From assembly GCA_025667525.1 (NCBI GenBank), contig JANFOE010000190.1:2792501-2856500 (forward strand): 64,000 nucleotides of DNA, written 5' to 3'. This DNA comes from Glebionis coronaria. Lineage: Eukaryota; Streptophyta; Magnoliopsida; Asterales; Asteraceae. The notes under the pieces are model-generated. The model was not told where the DNA came from, did no database searches, and saw only the letters and a list, made by a program, of their open reading frames with translations. Both the position numbers and the translations under genes were made by a program. Of the stretch, positions 56,099 through 64,000 are shown piece after piece (positions within the stretch are counted from its first letter, which is position 1; each line of letters starts with the position of its first letter).

Positions 56099-59000
56099 AT
56101 GTTTAAACAATTGAATTTCAACATCTCCTTCGCTGAGGCTCTCGCTCACATGCCTAAATATGCGAAAATGTTCAAAGATCTTCTTAGCGACAAGGAGAAG
56201 CTTCTTGATATTGCTAATACCCAACTTAACGAGAATCGCTCTACAGTGCTCTTAAGGAAATTGCCAACCAAACTTGGTGATCTGGGTCGCTTCTTAATCC
56301 CTTGCAACTTCCCGGGAGTAGAGAATTGCATGGCCCTAGCCGATCTAGGTGCCAGTATTAACTTAATGCCTTTAAGTGTTTGGAAGCAATTATCTCTCCC
56401 TGAGCTAGTCCCCACCAAAATGACTTTGGAATTAGCTAACCGTACGGTTGCTTATCCAGTGGGTATAGCCGAAGACGTTTTTGTAGGGGTCGACAAATTC
56501 ACTTTTCCCGCCGATTTCGTCGTAGTCGACTACGAGATGGAACCTCGTGTTCCATTAATCGTGGGACGTCCATTCCTGAGGACCGGTCGCACTCTCATCG
56601 ATGTAGAAGCGGGTGAGCTTATCATGAGAGTTGGTGACGATCAAATTGTCTTCAACATAGGTAAGATTTCTAAACAACTTTATTCCTACGAGAGTGTTAA
56701 TTGTATCGACGTTCTTGATGAGGCTTGTGAAGAACACTTTAAAGATGCTTGTAAAAGTATTCCTACCTCTCCTCCCAATGTTGAGACAGTTTCCTCTATT
56801 GATTCATCACTAACTCTATTTGGAGAAAGTGATTTCCTTTGGAAAGATTTTGAAGCAACCATGGGAGATGTGAACTTAGAATATGACGATTCTCCCACCG
56901 ATTGGGATGAAGACATTCGTCTCATTGAGAAACTTCTCAAAGAGGACCATATTTTTCCACCATCTCCTAAGGCTATTGCTATCGATGAACCTACTTTGAA
57001 TACGCCTCCCATCGACAATCCTCCGGATTTAGAGCTTAAGGAGTTATCGTCCCATCTCGAGTACGTGTTCCTTGAAGACAAGAAGAAGTCACCCGTCATC
57101 ATTGCTAAGGACTTGAACGAAGAAGAAAAATCTCGCCTTATCGCCGTGCTTAAAGATCATAAGAAGGCAATTGCTTGGAAAATTTCCGATATCCGCGGAA
57201 TTGATCCAAACTTTTGTACTCACAAGATTCTCATGGAAGATGACTTTAAACCCGCAATCCAGAGCCAAAGAAGGTTTAATCCTCGCATTCATGACGTCAT
57301 CAAACAAGAGGTTATCAAACTTCTTGATGCCGGCTTGATTTACCTTATTTCGGATTCGCCATGGGTAAGTCCCGTCCATTGTGTGCCCAAGAAGGGCGGA
57401 ATAACCGTTGTTCCCAATGAACACAACGAGTTGATTCCTACTCGTCTCGTTAATGGGTGGAGAGTTTGTATCGACTATCGTAAACTCAATGATGCCACGA
57501 GAAAAGATCATTTTCCTCTTCCTTTCATGGATCAAATGCTCGAGCGTCTAGCGGGTAATGACTATTACTGCTTCTTAGACGGTTTCTCCGGGTATTTTCA
57601 AATTCCCATCGATCCCAAAGACCAAGAGAAAACCACATTCACTTGTCACTACGGAACATTTGCTTACAAACGCATGCCTTTCGGTTTATGCAATGCTCCT
57701 AGGACGTTCAAAGGGTGTATGATGGCTATCTTCCATGACATGGTTGAAGAAACTATGGAAGTATTCATGGATGATTTCTCGGTTTATGGCGATTCTTTCT
57801 CTGCTTGCCTTGCCAATTTAGAACGTATGCTTAAGCGGTGTGAAGATACTCGCCTTGTTCTTAATTGGGAAAATGCCATTTCATGGTAAAAGAGGGCATC
57901 GTGCTAGGACACAAAATCTCCAAAGCCGGTCTTGAAGTGGATCGTGCTAAAGTCGATGTTATTGCTAAATTGCCTCCACCTTCAACCGTGAAGGATGTGA
58001 GAAGTTTCATTGGTCATGCGGGCTTCTACCGTCGATTCATCAAAGATTTTTCTAAAATCGCTCGCCCGATGACCCACCTCTTGGAAAAAGATACTCCTTT
58101 TATCTTTTCCAAAGAGTGTCTTAAAGCCTTCAACCTTCTTAAGGATAAGCTAACTAAGGCCCCGATCTTGGTTACCCCTAATTGGGAGCTGTCTTTTGAG
58201 TTGATGTGCGATGCTATCGACTTTGCTATTGGAGCGGTTTTGGGCCAAAGAGTGAATAAACACTTCCAACCAATCCATTACGCTAGCAAGACAATGACGG
58301 GGGCTCAATTGCATTACACGACAACCGAAAAAGAGCTTTTAGCTGTTGTCTATGCCTTTGAAAAGTTCCGCCCCTATCTTGTCCTTTCCACTATCATTGT
58401 GTACACGGACCATTCCGCGTTGAAGTACTTGTTAACTAAACAAGATTCCAAACCAAGACTTCTTCGCTGGGTTTTGCTACGTCAAGAATTTAAAATCGAA
58501 ATTCGTGATAAGAAGGGAGCTGAAAACCTAGCCGCGGATCATCTCAGTAGACTTGAGGATCCTTATCAAGGGGATCATCCGAACAAAGAGATCAATGACT
58601 CTTTTCCCTTGGAGACCTTAATGTCTATCAACTCGAATCAAGATGAAACCCCGTGGTTTGCGGACATTGCAAACTACTTGGCGGGTGGAATTCTCATCGA
58701 CGGGTTAACATCCCAACAAAAGAAAAACTTCTTCAAAGATATTAAGACTTACTTTTGGGATGACTCGTATCTCTTCAAACAATACGCTGATTTGATTATT
58801 CGCCGATGTGTTGATGAACCGGCAGCGGTACAAATCCTTGACGCTTGCCACAAAGGACCCACCGGTGGTCACTTTGGTCCCAACTTTACCGCCAAAAAAT
58901 TGTTTGACTCGGGATTTTATTGACCCACCATTTATCGTGATGCTCACGAGATGGTTAAACATTGTGATGCTTGCCAAAAACAAGGCAAGATCACACATAA

Positions 59001-59937
59001 AGATGAGATGCCTCAAAATTTCATTCAAGAATGTGAAATCTTTGATGTTTGGGGTATCGACTTTTTGGGGCCATTCCCTTCATCTAAAGGAAACAAATAC
59101 ATCCTTGTAGCCGTTGACTACGTTTCTAAATGGGTTGAAGCCAAAGCTTTACCCACTAATGACGCAAGGGTGGTTTGTAACTCTTTGAAATCGCTGTTCG
59201 CTAGATTCGGTGTGCCTCGTGCCATTATTAGTGATCGCGGGACTCATTTTTGCAATGATCAATTCGCAAGAGTCATGGCTAAGTATGGTGTAAATCATCG
59301 TCTTTCCACCGCTTACCACCCACAAACAAATGGGCAGGCTGAAATATCTAACCGAGGGTTAAAGCGAATTCTTGAACGAACAGTAGGAGAGCATCGTGCC
59401 TCATGGGCCGATAAACTTGATGATGCTTTGTGGGCTTTTCGTACCGCATACAAGACTCCGATTGGTTGTACACCATATCGTCTCGTGTACGGGAAAGCAT
59501 GCCACCTCCCCATTGAGTTGGAGCACAAGGCTTACTGGGCCTTGAAGTGGGCTAATTTCGATATCAACAAAGCTGGTGACCTACGCAAGATCCAACTCAA
59601 TGAGCTGAATGAACTCCGAAATGAGGCTTATGAAAATTCTTTGATCTATAAGGAAAAGACTAAGCTCATTCACGACTCTAAGATTAAAAACCGAGAGTTC
59701 CAAGTTGGAGACAAATTTTTACTCTTTAACTCTCGGTTGAAAATCTTTTCGGGCAAGTTGAAATCTCGTTGGTCCGGCCCATTCACCATTGCCCAAATTT
59801 TTCCATATGGTACTCTCGAGCTCGCTCAACCTAATGGACCTAATGTTAAGGTGAATGGCCAACGAGTGAAGTTGTACTTTGGTGAGGACATCTCTCATGA
59901 GATGATTCCATCCCTCACCATGTTTCCCATGAACTAA
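56099..59937 (+). pseudogene. pol: Athila pol: protease, RT, RNase H, integrase; two more lesions
   Basis: Protease has ADLGASINLM (Asp at 56342). RT carries RKLNDATRKDHFPLPF (about 57480), the GLCNAPRTF block and FMDD (57764-57775). A 1-base loss in an A run near 57870 shifts the frame. RNase H ([13 protein letters not shown], about 58206; [10 protein letters not shown], about 58402) and the integrase zinc region (H...HCDACQKQG, about 58850-58985) follow. TGA at 58921-58923 stands in place of Trp between them. The integrase catalytic core shows [17 protein letters not shown] and [12 protein letters not shown]. It ends with TAA at 59935-59937. No envelope ORF follows. Confidence 0.93.
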
Positions 59938-61269
59938 TTTTGGGTCGAGTCAGGCTCATGACTCGGTTATCAAAAACAAGCGCTCCTCGGGAGGCAACCC
60001 GAGTATCTATCCTTTTCCGTTTTACCTCCTAAGTGTAGGGGGACCTATATAGGTTGTTTGTGTTTGTGTGGTGATGTGATTACAGGGATAAGTGCAATCT
60101 TGGAATCTTTGAAGAATCGTGCTCCCGTGTTATCCGAAATCCGGTTCTATCTCTCAACTATCGTGATTCAATTTTCTTCATACTCACATTTGAAATTGAT
60201 CACTTTAGTCGTCTCTTCCTTAGCTTGATTGAACCAACGTGCACAATGTCATAAGTGTAGGGGAGACTTTTCCCACATGCTTAAACATTGAGGACAATGT
60301 TTATCTTAAGTGTAGGGGGACTTCTATCGAAGTTTTAAGTGGACTTTTCCATTAAAATGCCTTCATTTAACCGGAAAATCATCTTTTTCAGCATTTTTCA
60401 AATTTTTAATTAACTTTGGCCATATAGTCGTAATTTTTAAATTTTTATCATTGCTTTCATATGTATATATCCTATAAAGTCAAAAAATATTAATAAAAGG
60501 GTGTAGCTAGTTTTGAAGTCTTTGACATATTAGGCCCGTTGCGATTATTTTGACTCAACCCGAATAGACTTATCCAAGTTTATTCTAGCAAGTATCCTTA
60601 ACCATGTAGACCTTCATTGGTTTATTAGGCTAAGCATCCACGAGTCTCATTACTTGAGATTTTAAATTGTGGAGAACGAGAAATGATAGAGTCAATTATA
60701 AGTCGGTATTCTTGCACAAACTCACTTGGTGTGATTATCTGCCTATTCTCCCATCACTTGCTAATAATTTATCTGCAATAAGTAAGGTCGTACGATTTGA
60801 AAAGTTACTTAGCTTCTAGCCCAAGATCGTTTAAAAGTTGCTCGGTAATGATAAGAGTTCATAGCCAAGGCATAACTTATGAAGCGGGGCGCGAAGATTG
60901 GCGAGTCCGAAAAGGCCCTAACAAGGCATGAGGATTCCATTTTATAGCTAAAGATCCAAGGTGATGTGAAAAGCATTATTCCCAAAATCAATATGAAGGA
61001 TCAAGACTCACGACGACAAGCAATCAACTCCCATAAAGATCATGGAGAAGTCTATCTGAAAAGACCCTAACAAGGTATGAGGATAAATAGATCCAAGTAC
61101 GATAAGGAGGCGGATCATTGTATCTCAAAATCCCAATTAACGAATGAAGAAATAATGATGAAGTCATGGTCAACAAAGTTGGAGTATCCCTCAAAAGTAT
61201 CCAAGTGAAAAAACTCTATTAACGAAGAGAAGACCATTATCTCAAGAACGTATCTCAAGTGAAGAAACT
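59938..61269 (+). other. Athila 3' untranslated region
   Basis: No ORF. Three AAGTGTAGGGG(G)A polypurine-like stretches lie at 60031-60043, 60253-60266 and 60308-60321, none followed by an LTR start. Further right are imperfect short repeats (ACCCTAACAAGG(C/T)ATGAGGA at about 60913 and 61064; AAGTGAA(A/G)AAACTCTATT at about 61202 and 61258). The last runs into the A-family LTR fragment at 61270. Confidence 0.75.
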
Positions 61270-61750
61270 CTATTTATAGTGATATGAGGTTGACCTAAGT
61301 ACTAGTTGATGGTGACTACACAAGACATTCACTTTTCAGACATCTGTCACAAGATGCTCTTCTATTCTTGGTAGTCTACCATAATGCTTTAAGGAAACAG
61401 ATGTTGAAACAGTTTCCTTTTTCTTCATTGTCTCGTACACACAAATGCATGTCCAAAGTGTGCTGAGTGTTAACAGGGTATTGTCGCCCCTGTTAACCCT
61501 CAACCCCTCAGAGTCCCTGATACATCTTGGCTGTTATCCATCACAGCCAATGAGTATGTCTTCAAGTAATCTTTGACTTCCTTTACAATGTCTCTGACAT
61601 GGACTCCTCTGAGGTTGCTCACAAAGACTTGGATCTCTGTGAGTCTTGCGATACTTTCCTGTCTCCTAGGCACAGGCAAGTGACTATCTAACAGCTTAAT
61701 TAATGTTTAAATCTATGATCAGGGAATCTAACAAACTTAGGTTCCCAACA
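61270..61750 (-). repeat. Fragment of A-family LTR (second copy of 31372-31853)
   Basis: It begins exactly within the TATA box of the LTR (CTATTTATAGTG) and runs to the CAACA terminus, followed by the same CTCCAAAATG flank as the A3 5' LTR. It is therefore a copy of the A3 insertion edge and not an independent insertion. Confidence 0.92.
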
Positions 61751-62190
61751 CTCCAAAATGTACATCCACACTTTGGAATGTTTGAGCTGAGGTGCTTGCA
61801 AGAACAAGCACCAGCTTCCACAAGCTGCTAAGATGAACAAACACAAAAGTAAGCCAAAACATATTATCCTTTGAATTTTTAAAAAAAGTGTTTTAAACCT
61901 TAAAACCTTTTCTCAAAATCAACCAAACATGTATATGGAACTCAGATCTTAGCTATTCAAACACAAAACTATTATAAATAACAAAAGAGAATTCAATATT
62001 TTCAGAAATTCAAATTTTATTTCATAAAAAGGAATAACAAAGAAAATAGCTAAAATCTGGAACAAAGGCCTCACCACAGGTTGGGGGTCCTTTTATAGGC
62101 AACAATAGACGATTCTAGATGCAAAATACATGAAACCCCTAGCTAGAAAATCCCTAGAATGCCCTTGAGTGCTTGAGGCGTGTTTTATGT
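61751..62190. other. Second copy of flank H
   Basis: Matches 31854-32293 with about six differences by eye. No gene seen. Confidence 0.9.
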
Positions 62191-64000
62191 TGTGAGCTGT
62201 CAAATTTGATCGTGAATGTTCATTTTAGCTTTGGGGCCATGTAATGAGTGTGAGTCGTTGATTTGGACACGTGGCTTTGCTTGGAGAGGATGGTGTCACA
62301 AGATTGGTGGACGGGTTTGAATGATGGGTGGTAGGTGTGAAAACACCCATCCTTTTACCACTTATTTCTTGCTAAAACAAGACCAAAACGCGTATTTAAT
62401 GTCATTTGTTTGGAAGTATGTGTGGTTTGTATGTTTTTGTGTTTTCAGATCCGACCGGATAAATATTGAAGAAAACATGGGATTGCACGGGTTTTATCGA
62501 AGAAAAAGACTCAAGACGAAGTCTATTGTCCAAGAGATGCAAAAGATTTGAAGTCAGTGGGCCTATTTGAAGATTTATCAAAGAAAAGGACCGAAGATGG
62601 AAGATTTACATATGTCGAAGGAACTCAAGTCTATTAAACGAAGAAATTAAAAGACGAGTTGAATTTAATCGTCGACAAATCCCGAATCAGAATCGAAAAC
62701 ATCAACTTTACTGAAAAGACGAGAAGACGAAAAGAAAGGAAGAAAGCCCACTCACCAACCAACTACACCTCCTATAAATAGGACATCCCTCTCACACATT
62801 AGACGAGTTTTTCATTCCAGTCTTTTCTTTTTCCTTGTTTTCGTAGGAAGCCAACACCATTAAGGTGTTGGTGATTTTTCATTTTTGTTGAATCTTTAAT
62901 CTTGTAAGTTTTTAATCTTTCCTTTTGTTTACTCTACCTTAATCAATCAATATAATCCTTCCGTTAATCTTGTTCATCTTCATCTTTTTTATTTAAAGTT
63001 TAAAGTTCTTATTTGGTTTATTTTAATCTTAAAAAGTAAGTGGGTTTTGTGTTTTTGTTGTTTTGGTTTGATGATTATGATTAGTAGATGATTATTGGTT
63101 AAATTGGTTTAAGTTTTTGTTAAAAACTTGGTGATTTTGGTTAAATTCGTGGCTTTGTTGGTTTCCTTGTTCTTCGCATCTTCATAGTTTCCCAGATTCC
63201 GAATGAACAACAATGTTCCGGATGAAGGATCTTAGTTAAAACATTCCGAACCAACCATTTTTCCCATTTATTTCGCATCAACAAACATTCTGAATCAACA
63301 TCATTTGTTCCGAATCAGTCCGTTCATCCGGAATAATCAATATTCCGGATGAGTTGAAATATTCCGAATAAAGGTTTTTAGTATTTTGTTCCAAGTTAGT
63401 TTTTATTTCGAATCAATCAAAAGATTCCGGATCAGCATTTTTCATTCAACTTATTCCGAATCAAAGTTTTCAAAATTTATTCCGAATCAGAACTTTTTGA
63501 TATTCTGAATCAAGCCTTTTTGTTATTTATTCCGGATGAGTTTTATTCGGGGTGAAGCAAATGTTCCGAATCACCATTTATTCCGGATGAAGCCAATCTT
63601 CCGAATGAGCAAACAATATTCCGAATGAAGCATGAGTTGTTAGTTATTCCGCATGAGTTAAGATATTCCGAACGAAAGGATTTTTCAGCAAAAGATTCCG
63701 GATCAGTTGTTTATTCCGGATGAATTGAATTTCAAGGTATTCCTAATGAGCAGATTTATTCCGCATCAAGGTTATTCCGAATGAGCCTTTTGTTTTAGTA
63801 TATTTTACTGTTACTGTTTAAGTGTTTAATTTTAATATTCAAGCTTTATATTTAATTGTTTTTATTAACTGCTTTTAGTTAAATTTTATATCTTAGCACT
63901 TTTAAATCCTTTTAGTAGAATAGAAAACCAATCCATTTTTAGTAACCAAGAACAACTATTCCACGTTGAGCCGTGATCGATTCGAGAAGATACCGAGAAT
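62191..64000 (+). repeat. Second copy of the Athila LTR, cut by window end
   Basis: Matches 52236-54046. The first 5 bases (TGTGA, 62191-62195) are the unoccupied target of T1. The TATA box is at 62773-62780, the hairpin at 62851-62871 and the word array at 63197-63790. It would need about 33 more bases to reach the LTR end. It may be the 3' LTR or a second 5' LTR from tandem duplication. Confidence 0.9.

Larger units (their letters stand above)
52236..61269 (+). mobile_element. Athila-like Ty3/gypsy element, missing or rearranged 3' end
   Basis: LTR, tRNA-Asp-type primer site and gag-protease-RT-RNase H-integrase in gypsy order. The FMDDFSVYG RT motif and the VLNWE...GIVLGHKIS stretch are typical of the Athila/Tat lineage. 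The left LTR edge is uncertain: TGTGAGCTG at 52236 (or 32294) is a plausible start, but T1 sits on it. At 61270 the 3' untranslated region passes straight into a fragment of A-family LTR, so no normal 3' LTR junction is seen. Confidence 0.85.

Noticed and set aside
61270..61750. Independent solo LTR of the A family
   Set aside because: It is truncated within its TATA box and shares the exact CTCCA flank of A3, so it is a copy of that insertion edge.

Overview
The window is plant nuclear DNA made almost entirely of LTR retrotransposons nested in one another; I find no ordinary host gene, rRNA or tRNA gene. Copia and gypsy proteins with plant-type motifs, primer sites for initiator tRNA-Met and tRNA-Asp, plant TATA boxes and GT-AG intron signals place it in a flowering plant. 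The Sirevirus-type copia elements and their extra ORFs resemble proteins I know from Asteraceae genomes, so a composite-family host is likely (inference from memory, not a search).

Layout. (1) 1-11222: 3' part of a + strand Sirevirus-like copia element (A1): gag, pol with one nonsense codon, then an accessory gene with its own TATA box, a 730-base intron and a poly(A) signal, then the 3' LTR. (2) A1 sits inside the pol of a minus-strand copia element B (11223-17425). (3) B sits in the gag of a second Sirevirus copy, A2 (17426-18382), which sits in a gypsy LTR remnant, T2 (18383-19028). (4) 19560-31853: complete but decayed minus-strand Sirevirus copy A3, with 746-base LTRs and 5-base target duplications. 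(5) 32299-52235: gypsy element T1 with about 3.4 kb LTRs, a decayed chromovirus-like interior and clean target duplications. Its 3' LTR holds a very young, non-autonomous 5.7 kb element D (45492-51208). (6) 52236-61269: an Athila-like gypsy element with LTR, tRNA-Asp primer site and gag-pol carrying four lesions. (7) 61270-64000: a second copy of 31372-32298 plus 52236-54046 that lacks T1, and so preserves T1's empty site.

How the parts relate. Gag, protease, integrase, reverse transcriptase and RNase H of each family are replication proteins; nearly every copy here is broken, so these elements look dead or dependent on helpers. The most notable content is an accessory gene module carried by two unrelated families. 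In A1/A3 it follows pol and looks like a two-exon gene with its own promoter. In D it is the main coding content, also behind its own TATA box, and its N-terminal domain is colinear with the Sirevirus one. A second theme is family-specific short DNA words scattered or arrayed in LTRs, leaders and even coding regions (CGCTGA in D, ATTCCGA in Athila and B, an ATCAGTAAACTCTG-like word in T2).
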